Shown here in pieces: positions 14,532 through 23,013 of a stretch of DNA of 37,375 bases; the stretch's first letter is position 1, and every line of letters begins with the position of its first letter. This DNA comes from Prolixibacteraceae bacterium. GTDB lineage: Bacteria > Bacteroidota > Bacteroidia > Bacteroidales > Prolixibacteraceae. The notes below the pieces were generated by a model. The model saw nothing but the letters and a program-made list of their open reading frames with translations, had not been told where the DNA came from and ran no database searches. The stretch covers positions 1 to 37,375 of the forward strand of contig JAGODU010000022.1 in NCBI GenBank assembly GCA_017998095.1. Reading direction: 5' to 3'. A program made the position numbers and the translations under genes.

Positions 14532-14561
14532 TTGACAATTCATTTCGGGGGTTTATCTTAG
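14532..14561 (+). promoter_or_regulatory. Candidate promoter of the DedA gene
   Basis: TTG at 14532-14534, 19 bp, then TATCTTAG at 14554-14561, one mismatch from TAnnTTTG. It lies 20 bp before the ATG. Confidence 0.4.
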
Positions 14562-14581
14562 CGGCTTTAAAACAAAATGTT

Positions 14582-15208
14582 ATGATGGAATTCTTTCAAT
14601 CTCTGGCCGATTGGTACATGAGCAATATGAACTATGTTACAATAATGTTGCTGATGGCTTTGGAAAGTACATTTGTTCCGCTGCCTTCAGAAATAGTCAT
14701 ACCTCCTGCTGCCTGGAAAGCAGCTTCAGGAGATTTGAATATTTTTCTCGTTGTTCTTTTTGCTACAATTGGAGCAATTATAGGAGCTTGTATTAACTAT
14801 TTTCTTTCGTTATGGCTTGGCAGAGCTATTGTTTATACGTTTGCTGAATCAAAAGTTGGTAAGATATTTTTCCTTTCAAAAGAGAAGGTTCAAAAGGCTG
14901 AAGCATACTTTGTCAAGAATGGCAATACCTCCACATTCATTGGAAGATTGGTTCCCGGCATCAGGCACCTGATTTCAATTCCTGCCGGACTTGCAAAAAT
15001 GGATATAAAACAGTTTATCCTGTTTACGGCTCTTGGTTCAACTATCTGGCATGCAATACTTGCTGCACTTAGTTACTTTCTGTATTCACAAAAGGATTTA
15101 TTTGAGAAATACATGAAAGAGCTTTCATGGGTATTACTTGCTGCCGGGGCAATATTCGTGGCCTATCTTGTAATTAAATCGATAAGAAAAAAGAAAATTC
15201 AGAATTGA
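14582..15208 (+). CDS. DedA family membrane protein
   Basis: 208 residues with four to five membrane segments. The family marks are ALESTFVPLPSEIVIPPAA near residues 28-46 (E..........PSE..lp), GAIIGACINYFLSLWLGR, and the re-entrant motif GRLVPGIRHLISIPAGLAKM at about 121-140, followed by FILFTALGSTIWHAIL. DedA/VTT-fold proteins act as membrane transporters or flippases, with roles in undecaprenyl-phosphate or phospholipid recycling, pH tolerance and antimicrobial-peptide resistance. Two in-frame ATGs sit at 14582 and 14585; either fits. It is alone on the plus strand, divergent from the sigma operon (149 bp apart) and convergent with the SBF-like gene (26 bp apart). Confidence 0.92.
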   Translation: MMEFFQSLADWYMSNMNYVTIMLLMALESTFVPLPSEIVIPPAAWKAASGDLNIFLVVLFATIGAIIGACINYFLSLWLGRAIVYTFAESKVGKIFFLSKEKVQKAEAYFVKNGNTSTFIGRLVPGIRHLISIPAGLAKMDIKQFILFTALGSTIWHAILAALSYFLYSQKDLFEKYMKELSWVLLAAGAIFVAYLVIKSIRKKKIQN

Positions 15209-15234
15209 AACACAATCGTTTTTGCAATACGCTC

Positions 15235-16206
15235 CTACAATTTCCTTGACAGAATGCTGAGATAAAACAGCTGGAATGCATGGTATATCATTATAGGCAC
15301 GAGGAATAAACTGGCAGCAGGAATTCCGGCTAATATTACACTAGACATTACAGTTCCATGCATCAGTGATTTATTCGTGCCACAAAAGATAACCGTAATT
15401 CTGTCTTCTCTTGAAAACTTCTGCTTCTTCGATATCCATGAAGAAAAACCAAGTGACAGAAAAAAGAGTCCAATTACTACTCCGAAGAGAACAAACAACG
15501 TCCAGTTTGGTATATCCTTGAAAATACCGTTGAGAAAGGATTCACTGAAACTTTTATAAACGATGGTCAATATTACGCAACGATCGTAAAGGCTGAAATA
15601 TTCTTTATTACGGAGAGCCCAGTTTCCCCAAAACCTGTGCAATAACAATCCTGCAATTACCGGAGCTAATATCTGTAATATGAGGTCAAGAAAAACTTTC
15701 AACAAGTTATAATCTCTCGCCGATTGAGTAAGAAAAAAGCCCATCCAAAGAGGAGTGATTAAAATTCCAATTACACCTGATATACTTGCATTAAAAATAG
15801 CTCCGGTTACATTACCTTTTGCTATAGAAACAAGAACTACTGAGGATGATACAGTTGACGGTAAAGCTGCCAGAAAAAATAGGGCAAGCCATAAGGTTTC
15901 ATATTCAGTGTTGCGTATAAAAGGATAGAAAATTAAAACCACTAATGGAAAGAACAAGAAAGTAATGAGCTGAATAGTAATGTGCAACTTCCAGTTCTTA
16001 AGATCATTTTTCAGCTTCTCAGGACTAAGGCGCAAACCATAAAAAAAGAAAAGGAGCATTACAGCGTATTTGCTAACAGTCTTTAATTCAATTGCACTTC
16101 CTTCACCCCCTATTCCCGGGAAGAAATAAGCCAGCACTATCATTATTATGATGGCAAGAATGAAAATATCAGGTATATATTTTTTTATATTTCTTAAAAA
16201 AGACAT
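15235..16206 (-). CDS. Bile acid:sodium symporter-like (SBF/YfeH type) transporter
   Basis: 323 residues, about ten hydrophobic segments, start ATG 16206. Recognisable text includes AVMLLFFFYGLRLSPEKLK at about residues 48-66 and FFLAALPSTVSSSVVLVSIA at about 111-130; the latter carries the P(S/T)T..S...l...A..N unit conserved in the SBF-like family, here continuing AKGNVTGAIFNASISGVIGI. RITVIFCGTNKSLMHGTVMS in the second half is the inverted-repeat counterpart. YfeH-type proteins are inner-membrane Na+-coupled carriers of organic anions; the real substrate is unknown in most bacteria. The gene stands alone. Confidence 0.88.
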   Translation of the reverse strand: MSFLRNIKKYIPDIFILAIIIMIVLAYFFPGIGGEGSAIELKTVSKYAVMLLFFFYGLRLSPEKLKNDLKNWKLHITIQLITFLFFPLVVLIFYPFIRNTEYETLWLALFFLAALPSTVSSSVVLVSIAKGNVTGAIFNASISGVIGILITPLWMGFFLTQSARDYNLLKVFLDLILQILAPVIAGLLLHRFWGNWALRNKEYFSLYDRCVILTIVYKSFSESFLNGIFKDIPNWTLFVLFGVVIGLFFLSLGFSSWISKKQKFSREDRITVIFCGTNKSLMHGTVMSSVILAGIPAASLFLVPIMIYHAFQLFYLSILSRKL

Positions 16207-16315
16207 GGCTTTTACTTGAAATTAATTACAAAGATTAATCTTTTTTTGATTGTTTAAGCCTACAAGTTGTATGGACATACAAGTTCAAGGTATTTTATTC
16301 ATTGTTTTTTATTTA

Positions 16316-16323
16316 TATTTTTG
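16316..16323 (+). promoter_or_regulatory. Candidate -7 box for the leader and Rnk-like gene
   Basis: TATTTTTG exactly matches TAnnTTTG. Transcription would begin near 16330, producing a leader of about 140 nt ahead of the gene at 16473. No clear -33 TTG is seen at the usual distance. Confidence 0.4.
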
Positions 16324-16347
16324 TAGAAAAGAACAAATATTTTATAA

Positions 16348-16392
16348 ATGACAAGTATCAAAAGACATATTAAAACAATTCTGAAAATATAA
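16348..16392 (+). CDS. Possible 14-residue leader peptide
   Basis: ATG 16348 opens a short frame, MTSIKRHIKTILKI, ending at TAA 16390-16392, 15 nt before the antiterminator strand. It is rich in Ile and Lys/Arg (4 Ile; 4 Lys plus Arg and His). Its place between promoter and attenuator is that of a leader peptide, but no strong ribosome-binding site is visible and chance cannot be excluded. Confidence 0.3.
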   Translation: MTSIKRHIKTILKI

Positions 16393-16406
16393 ATCACATC
16401 TACGAT

Positions 16407-16449
16407 GATTTCTTGTTATAAAAGACCAGGAAATCTGGTCTTTTTTTTT
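16407..16449 (+). promoter_or_regulatory. Attenuator: terminator with competing antiterminator hairpin
   Basis: AAAGACCAG (16421-16429) pairs perfectly with CTGGTCTTT (16435-16443) over a 5-nt loop and runs into nine T: an intrinsic terminator only 23 bp before the next ATG. GATTTCTTG (16407-16415) can instead pair with CAGGAAATC (16427-16435), nine pairs with one G-U, which would break the terminator stem. It may alternatively be the end of a small RNA of about 120 nt. Confidence 0.6.
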
Positions 16450-16472
16450 GTCTAATATTTAAAGTTAAAGAT

Positions 16473-16883
16473 ATGAATGAAATAATAGTAAGTAAGGTTG
16501 ATTCAGGCCGTTTATTAAGTAAACTTAAGATGGCCAGACAAAACAAAACATGTCATGTAAATGATGCAGAAAGATTGACTAAGGAGCTTGAAAAAGCCAA
16601 ATTAACAGATCCTGAAAGCATGCCCGGTGATGTAGTAACAATGAACTCTTTGGTAAGGATTTATATACCTTCCATGAACGTTACAAGGGAAATAAAGATT
16701 GTATATCCTGAAGATGCAAGTCTCAAGGAAAACAAGATTTCAATATTTGCACCAATGGCTACTGCTTTGCTTGGCTATCGCAAAGGAGACGAGGTAGAAT
16801 GGAATATGCCTGCCGGAAAAGTTAGTATCATTATTGAAGAAATATTATACCAGCCTGAAGCGGCCGGGGATTTTGAGTTATAA
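16473..16883 (+). CDS. Rnk/GreA-GreB C-terminal domain protein
   Basis: 136 residues, the usual length for Rnk-type proteins. A short helical N-terminus (SGRLLSKLKMARQNK, DAERLTKELEKAKL) precedes an FKBP-like GreA/GreB C-terminal domain: PGDVVTMNSLVRI, IKIVYPEDASLKENKISIFA, PMATALLGYRKGDEVEWNMP, VSIIIEEI. The full coiled coil of GreA is absent, so it should bind RNA polymerase at the secondary channel without cleavage activity, as proposed for E. coli Rnk. The gene lies directly behind a terminator/antiterminator leader, so its expression is likely set by early termination. A strong stem-loop follows it. Confidence 0.85.
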   Translation: MNEIIVSKVDSGRLLSKLKMARQNKTCHVNDAERLTKELEKAKLTDPESMPGDVVTMNSLVRIYIPSMNVTREIKIVYPEDASLKENKISIFAPMATALLGYRKGDEVEWNMPAGKVSIIIEEILYQPEAAGDFEL

Positions 16884-16901
16884 TACTAGTAAGGAAAAAC
16901 T

Positions 16902-16962
16902 ATCAGCGGTATTGGTAATTTTCATTCATTGAAATTTTACTATACCGCTGATTTTTATTTTT
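16902..16962. terminator. Bidirectional terminator between Rnk-like gene and barrel gene
   Basis: ATCAGCGGTAT (16902-16912) pairs with ATACCGCTGAT near 16942-16952, with an inner imperfect stem between. TTTTTATTTTT follows on the plus strand and TTTTT on the minus strand, so it can serve both convergent genes. Confidence 0.8.
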
Positions 16963-16971
16963 GTGTAAAAA

Positions 16972-17556
16972 TCAAAACCCATATTTTACCTTTATCCCTA
17001 TTCCAAAATATGAAAAATCACCAGGAGGAGGATAAGCACTGTATTTTAATTCAGGTTCAAGGATAAGCTTTTCACTTATTTTAATGTCTTTACTTACTTT
17101 ACAAACAATACCTAAAAAGTATTTTGGATTTATATCATAAGCAATTAATTTTGAATATGGCATTGGTTGAGGATCATATCCGCCAATAAAATAATCAAAA
17201 CATCCTCCTAATGAAATATTTATAATTCCGGAATAAAACTTAAGAAGAACGGGAACTGAAACGAAACCTTCTATTATTGTCCTTTGATCAATACTTCCTA
17301 CAGGTAAATAGATATTTACAGGATTTGCCTTGTAAAGAATGCCTGTTTCAGCACCAAAGTTATTATGGAATTTTCTTTCATATGAAAATCCAATAAGCAT
17401 TCCAACTTTGTTGTTCAGGATCATGTTTTCTCCCTCTGCCCTTATTTCACCGGAAATATTTACTCCCAAAAAATCTTTCTTTTGAGAGAAAGCATTCAAG
17501 CATAAGCTTATAAAAAGTGAAAAGTAAAAAAACTTTGGGATTAAGGTTTTATTCAT
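16972..17556 (-). CDS. Small PorT-like outer-membrane beta-barrel protein
   Basis: 194 residues from ATG 17556. The signal peptide ends LNAFSQ near residue 25. The rest reads as alternating amphipathic strands: DFLGVNISGEIRAE, VGMLIGFSYERKFHNNFGAETGILYK, SVPVLLKFYSGIINISLGGCFDYFIGG, and a terminal FSYFGIGIKVKYGF with a C-terminal Phe. This is the eight-stranded porin-family/PorT-like fold. KLILEPELKYS is a strand typical near the end of these proteins. There is no operon partner. The role is unknown; such small barrels are often stress-induced envelope proteins. Confidence 0.8.
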   Translation of the reverse strand: MNKTLIPKFFYFSLFISLCLNAFSQKKDFLGVNISGEIRAEGENMILNNKVGMLIGFSYERKFHNNFGAETGILYKANPVNIYLPVGSIDQRTIIEGFVSVPVLLKFYSGIINISLGGCFDYFIGGYDPQPMPYSKLIAYDINPKYFLGIVCKVSKDIKISEKLILEPELKYSAYPPPGDFSYFGIGIKVKYGF

Positions 17557-17740
17557 TGGTTTAGAGAATTTGAGTATAATTATAACCTAAAAATAAACCA
17601 AAAATTTCTTTTCCCAGTCAATGAATTATGTTATGCAACATCAGATACTTATACAATAGGCAAATATAATAATCTATTTGGCCGCAATATAGCAATTCTG
17701 TTACTTTGAAACTCTTAAATCATTAACTTCAATAGAGGAT

Positions 17741-19396
17741 CTAATTATTCCCCTTCTCCCTGATTTCTACCCTTCTTATCTTACCACTGATAGTTTTTGG
17801 CAAAGCTGTTACAAATTCAATTATCCTTGGATATTTATATGGTGCAGTTACATTTTTAACATGCTCCTGGATTTCCTTTTTTAATTCTTCTGAAGGATTA
17901 ACATCTTTGGCAAGAACAATTGTTGCTTTTACAATTTGTCCCCGTATATCATCAGGGACACCTGTAACTGCACATTCTACAACGGCAGGATGTGTCATCA
18001 GTGCACTTTCTACTTCAAATGGTCCAATCCTGTATCCTGAGCTTTTAATCACATCATCAGCTCTTCCTACAAACCAGAAGAATCCGTCTTCATCACGCCA
18101 TGCTATATCACCTGTATAATAAATTCCATTGCTGATGGTTTCATTTGTTCTTTCTTCATCACGGTAGTACCCTTTGAAAAGCCCTACAGGTGCTTTTTCA
18201 CCAATCCTGATTACTATCTGGCCTTGTTCTCCGTCTTCACATCTTGTTCCGTCAGGTTTAAGCAAATCAACATCATATTGAGGATATGCAATTCCCATTG
18301 AACCCGGCTTTGGGGTCATCCATGGAAGTGTTACCAGCTGAACTGTTGTTTCAGTTTGCCCGAATGCTTCCATTAGCCTTATGCCTGTTCTTTGATAAAA
18401 GGTTTCAAATACTGTCGGATTGAGGGCTTCTCCCGCAGTTGTACAGTATTTCAATGAAGAAAGATCATATTTTGAAAAGTCTTCACGTATAAGGAAACGA
18501 AATATTGTCGGAGGTGCACAAAATGAAGTCACCTTATATTTTGAAATTACTTCCAGCATTTCAGCAGGAACAAACTTCTGATGGTCATTTACAAAAACAC
18601 TGCACCCAGCAAGCATTTGTCCATAGAGTTTACCCCATACTGCCTTTGCCCATCCTGTATCGGCAACAGTCAGGTGCCTGCCGTCTTCCTGAACATTATG
18701 CCAGAAAGCTGCAGTTGAAATATGTGCAAGCGGGTAGGTATAATCGTGGGCTACCATCTTTGGATTCCCTGTTGTCCCAGATGTAAAATAAAGAAATAAC
18801 AAGTCATCATTTGATGTAGGATTTTCAGGTTTTATAAAAGCAGGGGCATTTTGAATTCCTTCCTGAAAGTTTTCCCAATTTTCCGGAAAATCAGGACCTA
18901 CAGAAATAATTTTTTCTAAAGACGGACATTGAGGCTGAGCCTTTTCAATATGATGAATTACAACTTCCTCACCTACTGAAACAATTGCTTTTATCGTTGC
19001 TGCTTCACACCTGTAGACAATATCCTTATCTGTCAGAAGGTGAGTGGCAGGAATTGCAATGGCTCCTATCTTGTGAAGCGCAAGACATGCAAACCAAAAT
19101 TCATATCTTCTTTTAAGTATCAGCATTACCTTATCAGAGTGCCCGATACCAAGCATCTGGAAATAAGATGCCGTGGCATCTGTCTTTTCCTTGAGCTCTT
19201 TATAAGTAACCTCTTTATACAAGCCTTCATCGTTTGTCCATACAAGTGCAATCTTGTCAGGCTCTATACGGGCATACTCATCAACAACATCGTATGCAAA
19301 GTTAAAATTCTCAGGTACTTGTATTTTATAATTTTGCAGGAAATCTTCCAGTGAATCAAACTCCGGTTTTACCAGATACTTTTTATAAAGCTGCAT
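17741..19396 (-). CDS. AMP-forming acyl-CoA synthetase (medium-chain/acetyl-type)
   Basis: 551 residues of the ANL superfamily. TSGTTGNPK at about 205-213 is the ATP-binding loop, FGQTET at about 345-350 the A5 motif, TGDIAWRDEDGFFWFVGRADD the A7/A8 region with the hinge, SGYRIGPFEVE follows, and Lys539 in ISGKIRR is the catalytic lysine. It activates a carboxylic acid to acyl-AMP and then acyl-CoA in the cytoplasm; the closest match by eye is the acetyl/medium-chain group (ACSM-like). It lies 17 bp after an XRE-cupin regulator on the same strand, a pair often seen in Bacteroidales, where the regulator probably senses the substrate or product. The acid used is not clear. Confidence 0.9.
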   Translation of the reverse strand: MQLYKKYLVKPEFDSLEDFLQNYKIQVPENFNFAYDVVDEYARIEPDKIALVWTNDEGLYKEVTYKELKEKTDATASYFQMLGIGHSDKVMLILKRRYEFWFACLALHKIGAIAIPATHLLTDKDIVYRCEAATIKAIVSVGEEVVIHHIEKAQPQCPSLEKIISVGPDFPENWENFQEGIQNAPAFIKPENPTSNDDLLFLYFTSGTTGNPKMVAHDYTYPLAHISTAAFWHNVQEDGRHLTVADTGWAKAVWGKLYGQMLAGCSVFVNDHQKFVPAEMLEVISKYKVTSFCAPPTIFRFLIREDFSKYDLSSLKYCTTAGEALNPTVFETFYQRTGIRLMEAFGQTETTVQLVTLPWMTPKPGSMGIAYPQYDVDLLKPDGTRCEDGEQGQIVIRIGEKAPVGLFKGYYRDEERTNETISNGIYYTGDIAWRDEDGFFWFVGRADDVIKSSGYRIGPFEVESALMTHPAVVECAVTGVPDDIRGQIVKATIVLAKDVNPSEELKKEIQEHVKNVTAPYKYPRIIEFVTALPKTISGKIRRVEIREKGNN

Positions 19397-19413
19397 CTTT
19401 GAAAATATGTTGG

Positions 19414-19968
19414 TTAGAATATTAATGCTAAAAACTTACACTCTTTGTCATCCAGAGCAATCATACCATGGGGAAGCCCCGAATCAAAATAAATTGAATC
19501 CCCTTCGTTAAGCTCCATTACTTTGCCGTTGAGGTTGAACTTCATCCTCCCTTCAATAATGTAGTTAAACTCTTGTCCGGGATGAGAATTCATGGAAAAG
19601 TTTTCTGTATATGGCTTTGGGCCAACTGTAACTATAAAAGGGTCAGCCTTTCTGTTTATAAAGCTGTAAGCCAGCGATTGATATTTATAGGTTGATCTTC
19701 TTTCTACATCTATTCCCTGATTTTTTCTTGTCAAAGAATAACTGTTCATATGAGGATCGTTTCCTGTGATTAGTACTGTTATATCAACCTTGTACCTGCG
19801 GGCCATATTATGAAGCAGGCTGACCGGAATATCTACTTTACCTGATTCATATTCAAAATATTTTTCCTCGCTTATTCCGCAAACTCTGGCTGCTTCTGAT
19901 GTTGTAACATTCATTACTTCACGAAGGCCCCTGAGTCTTTCAGCAATTTGTCTTATTTGTTCTTCCAT
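19414..19968 (-). CDS. XRE-family regulator with C-terminal cupin domain
   Basis: 184 residues from ATG 19968 (MEEQIRQIAERL); an upstream TTG would add nine residues of low quality. The N-terminal helix-turn-helix spans about 1-60 (RLRGLREVMNVTTSEAARVCGISEEKYFEYESG), and the C-terminal cupin about 100-184, with HPGQEFNYIIEGRMKFNLNG (motif 1) and GDSIYFDSGLPHGMIAL (motif 2). A single-chain ligand-sensing repressor or activator. It is the first gene of a two-gene operon with the acyl-CoA synthetase, so it most likely controls that gene and itself in response to a small acid or metal-bound ligand. Confidence 0.92.
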   Translation of the reverse strand: MEEQIRQIAERLRGLREVMNVTTSEAARVCGISEEKYFEYESGKVDIPVSLLHNMARRYKVDITVLITGNDPHMNSYSLTRKNQGIDVERRSTYKYQSLAYSFINRKADPFIVTVGPKPYTENFSMNSHPGQEFNYIIEGRMKFNLNGKVMELNEGDSIYFDSGLPHGMIALDDKECKFLALIF

Positions 19969-20309
19969 AACTGCTTTTTTTAAAAGAAGGCACAAAATAT
20001 AATTTTTAAAAACAAAGAGAAAATATATTACCTAAAAATGTTTTCCTCTGATTGATTTTTCATACAATGTTGTTGGTAATATAAGCATTAACGAGAGTGT
20101 AAAAACAAATGAACTTTAACCTTTATTTATTATCAATTCATTAGATGCATGTTTTTGGCAAAGAAAAACCCGGGTATTGAAATGAAAGCATTTCAGGCAT
20201 GACTTGTAAATGCATATTACTATGCCAAAATCAAAGAAAATGAAATGCTTAGTATAAGCTGAATTTTGATAAAATAATATTTGACTTTTAATGACGGGTA
20301 ACAGATTGG
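19969..20309. other. 341-bp intergenic stretch
   Basis: No gene seen. It holds upstream sequence of the XRE-cupin gene (a poor promoter match, CAAAATATA at 19993-20001, spaced one base too wide). It also holds a possible terminator for the STAS operon: on the minus strand GAAATG (20194-20189) pairs with CATTTC (20184-20179), and about eight bases later the strand reads TTTTTCTTT. A 5-bp stem GGCAT/ATGCC surrounds 20197-20225. Confidence 0.4.
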
Positions 20310-20639
20310 TCAGGATACATTCAATGATTCGTCAAGTCCGGCAATTTTAAAAGTCTTCTTAATCATCGGATCGCAATTGATGATTCTGAAATTCCCTGGT
20401 TTTACCTGTTTTGCTGTTAGAATACAAATCCTTATGAAGTAAGATGAGATATAACTAACATCAAGAAGGTCGAAAGTGACTTTGAAATCAGCTTTCTCTT
20501 CAGGGTTATCGCTCCCTTTTCTGTTGTTTAATTCTTTGATAATCGATTCATTAATCCAGGTACTTGTATTTGTATCAAGATGACCGTTAAAAGTAAAATT
20601 GAGATTATTATCTGCTTCTTTATATTCAATGCTTACCAT
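20310..20639 (-). CDS. STAS-domain protein (anti-sigma antagonist type)
   Basis: 109 residues from ATG 20639. The STAS pattern is visible: strand IEYKEADNNLNFTFNGHLDT, helix STWINESIIKEL, strand DFKVTFDLLDVSYISSYFIR where the D..yIsS position carries Ser (the phosphorylated site in SpoIIAA-type proteins), helix ICILTAKQVK, strand GNFRIINCD, then MIKKTFKIAGLDESL. So a phospho-switch could operate. It lies 11 bp after the aldehyde dehydrogenase gene and is the last gene of that operon. No matching anti-sigma kinase is in the window. Its partner is unknown. Confidence 0.82.
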   Translation of the reverse strand: MVSIEYKEADNNLNFTFNGHLDTNTSTWINESIIKELNNRKGSDNPEEKADFKVTFDLLDVSYISSYFIRICILTAKQVKPGNFRIINCDPMIKKTFKIAGLDESLNVS

Positions 20640-20650
20640 AGTTTAGCTTA

Positions 20651-22084
20651 TTAATGATTTTTATGATATTCCTTTTTTAATTCTTTTTCATTACAGTTTT
20701 CATCCAGATATTTGCTCATATCTGCCGACAGGAAGAGGTCGTTGTTTTTTCTCCGGCACACCCTTTGAATATTCAGCAAATGTTTTGCTGATATGTTTTC
20801 AGTAGTAATATTTTTTCCTCCTGTACCGCACCCCAAAGTAAGAGATACAGAGAGATTATTAAAAATTCCTCCGACAGCTCCCTGCGATGTGGGGGTATTA
20901 ACCAGTATTCTTCCCGCATTGATAATAGAAGAAAACTGTTTTATTCTTTCTTCATTATTTGCATAAATACCTGCACTGTGGCCTATTCCTCCTAGATAAT
21001 TAAGATCTATACATAAGTGGATTGCACTATTGTAATTCTTTGCAGAATAAAAGGCAAGTATGGGAGCCAGTATTTCATGAGATAATGGATAAGCCGGACC
21101 AATACCTTCAAGTTCAGCCAATAAAATCTTTGTTCCATCAGGAACACTGATGCCTGCCCTTTCAGCAATAACTTTTACAGGTTGCCCTACAATGGCAGCA
21201 TTCATACTCATTGATTCGCTGTTCCAGGCTACCTGAGTTACTTTATCAATTTCTTCTTTGGAAAGGAAATAACAATTTTGTTTCTGAAATTCTTCCTTAA
21301 CTTTTTTGGCAATCTTCTCTTCTACTACTATTGATTGCTCACTGGCGCATACCGTTCCATTATCGAAAGTTTTTGAAGAAATAATGCCTGAAACTGCATA
21401 AGCTATATCAGCACTTTCATCAATAAAGACAGGAACATTTCCCGGGCCAACGCCAATTGCAGGATTACCTGAGCTGTATGCTGCTTTCACAAGTCCTGTA
21501 CCACCGGTAGCTAAAATGAGGGCAAGCTTTGGATGTGACATCACTGTTTGTGTAAATTCTCGCGATCCTGCCGGTATCATTTGAACACAATCTTCCGGAG
21601 CACCTGCTTTTATTGCTGCTTCATAACAAACCCTTGCTGCTTCAGATGTACTTTTAAATGCATTCCTGTGTGCACTGATAATTATTGGATTCCTTGTTTT
21701 CAAGCAAATCATGATTTTATAAATAGCAGTAGAAGTAGGATTGGTGACCGGAGTAATAGCAAAGATAGGTCCCAGTGGCTGAGCTATTTCAGTAATACCT
21801 GTTATTGGGTCACTTGATATAATTCCAACTGTTTTTTCTTCCTTTATATCTTCATAAACAAGCTGGGAGGCAAGTACGTTTTTCACTACTTTATCCTGCC
21901 ATACTCCCAAACCCGTTTCTTCAGCTGCCATTTTTGCCAGCCTGACTCGCTCAGCCAAAGCAGCTTTATAAACAGCTTTTACAATTTTATTCGTTTGTTT
22001 TTGATTGATTTGCTGGAATTCAGCAGCCGCTAATATAGCTTTACCAATATATTCATCGGCTTTTTTCAGGAGATCTTCTGACAT
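20651..22084 (-). CDS. CoA-acylating aldehyde dehydrogenase (EutE / AdhE N-terminal type)
   Basis: 477 residues that match a stand-alone version of the N-terminal half of AdhE. PVTNPTSTAIYKIMICLKTR and NPIIISAHRNA are the substrate and cofactor region, GPGNVPVF at about 213-220 the nucleotide-binding part, and Cys246 in FDNGTVCASEQS the catalytic thiol that carries the acyl group before transfer to CoA. The glycine-rich end VGGIFNNLSVSLTLGCGTGGKN is typical. It interconverts acetaldehyde (or another short aldehyde) and acyl-CoA with NAD(H) in the cytoplasm. There is no alcohol dehydrogenase half and no encapsulation genes nearby. Unusually it is placed between a DUF116 gene (81 bp upstream) and a STAS gene (11 bp downstream). 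Confidence 0.9.
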   Translation of the reverse strand: MSEDLLKKADEYIGKAILAAAEFQQINQKQTNKIVKAVYKAALAERVRLAKMAAEETGLGVWQDKVVKNVLASQLVYEDIKEEKTVGIISSDPITGITEIAQPLGPIFAITPVTNPTSTAIYKIMICLKTRNPIIISAHRNAFKSTSEAARVCYEAAIKAGAPEDCVQMIPAGSREFTQTVMSHPKLALILATGGTGLVKAAYSSGNPAIGVGPGNVPVFIDESADIAYAVSGIISSKTFDNGTVCASEQSIVVEEKIAKKVKEEFQKQNCYFLSKEEIDKVTQVAWNSESMSMNAAIVGQPVKVIAERAGISVPDGTKILLAELEGIGPAYPLSHEILAPILAFYSAKNYNSAIHLCIDLNYLGGIGHSAGIYANNEERIKQFSSIINAGRILVNTPTSQGAVGGIFNNLSVSLTLGCGTGGKNITTENISAKHLLNIQRVCRRKNNDLFLSADMSKYLDENCNEKELKKEYHKNH

Positions 22085-22165
22085 TCTTTATTAGTTTTAG
22101 GTATTATGTTGATATGTATAAATTTACAACAATTTTTAATACCAGAACATATAGTGCGAATTATA

Positions 22166-23005
22166 TCAGGCAAATACAAGCTGAGCTACTCTGTTTGAAT
22201 TGATATTAGTTGATATACCTTTTTGATTCCAGTGGTTTTTACATCCGCAATAATCAAGGAATACACACTGAGTAGGAATAGAAAGTCTTTTCATTCCAAA
22301 TCCTCCCTGAAGCAAATTCAATATACAAGCTGTTCCTATTAATCCTGTCTTATCTTGATTTGCCCAGGGCTTGAGTGTATCATGCAAATCAGATGAGTGT
22401 TTAATCAGTATTGTTTCAATTCCTTTATTATTCATTTCAACACTTATCATGTTAACGTTGCAATCGGGAGAACAATAAGCGCATTTTAAATAATATCCGT
22501 TATATACCGCTTTACATTTTTCATTTTTACACATACAGGTTGGAAGCATCAGTATTTTATTTTCAGTTTTGCTGAAGTCACCTTTTAAGTTTCTGTTCAT
22601 AATAGAAGCACCAACCATGTTTAAGTGGTATTCAACCTCTTTTTTTCCACAGAAGAAATAATCTTCCCGGTTTTTATATTTTTCAGAATGGGTTTCCAGA
22701 AATTGATTTACATTTTCAGTATAAAAGCCCAGATTAGAAACAGATGAAGTTTTAAACCAGGAAATAAAATCAGATAGTTTTTCAAAGAATATTATTTGTT
22801 TTTCATTTTCAAGCTTTTCTATCGAACCGCAAAGTTTTGTGATTCTTTTGCTTTCTTCTTCATATTCACCGGTGGAATATAAAATCTCGGCAAGCTTCTT
22901 TAAATTAGCTACTGAAGGTTTAAAAAAACCCGAAGAACCTTCTTTTATCCATCTAGATATAAAATACCCTCTTATTGTGTCAATTCCCCGTTTAAGATTT
23001 TTCAT
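22166..23005 (-). CDS. DUF116 family cysteine-rich protein
   Basis: 279 residues from ATG 23005. The second half fits DUF116: MLPTCMCKNEKC (Cys157, 159, 164), LKCAYCSPDC (Cys175, 178, 182), GLIGTACILNLLQGGFGMKR (Cys227), and SIPTQCVFLDYCGCKNHWNQ followed by KGISTNIN (Cys247, 253, 255). Ten cysteines with CxxC spacing suggest metal or iron-sulphur binding. The first half is helical without recognised motifs. No signal peptide, so cytoplasmic or membrane-associated. It starts 8 bp after the small gene at 23014 and lies upstream of the aldehyde dehydrogenase, all on one strand. The biochemical role of DUF116 is not known to me. Confidence 0.75.
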   Translation of the reverse strand: MKNLKRGIDTIRGYFISRWIKEGSSGFFKPSVANLKKLAEILYSTGEYEEESKRITKLCGSIEKLENEKQIIFFEKLSDFISWFKTSSVSNLGFYTENVNQFLETHSEKYKNREDYFFCGKKEVEYHLNMVGASIMNRNLKGDFSKTENKILMLPTCMCKNEKCKAVYNGYYLKCAYCSPDCNVNMISVEMNNKGIETILIKHSSDLHDTLKPWANQDKTGLIGTACILNLLQGGFGMKRLSIPTQCVFLDYCGCKNHWNQKGISTNINSNRVAQLVFA

Positions 23006-23013
23006 CCTTTTTT

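Noticed and set aside
16330..16449. Known riboswitch or T-box
   Set aside because: The leader is too short and lacks recognisable ligand-binding cores or a T-box sequence; only the hairpin competition is visible.
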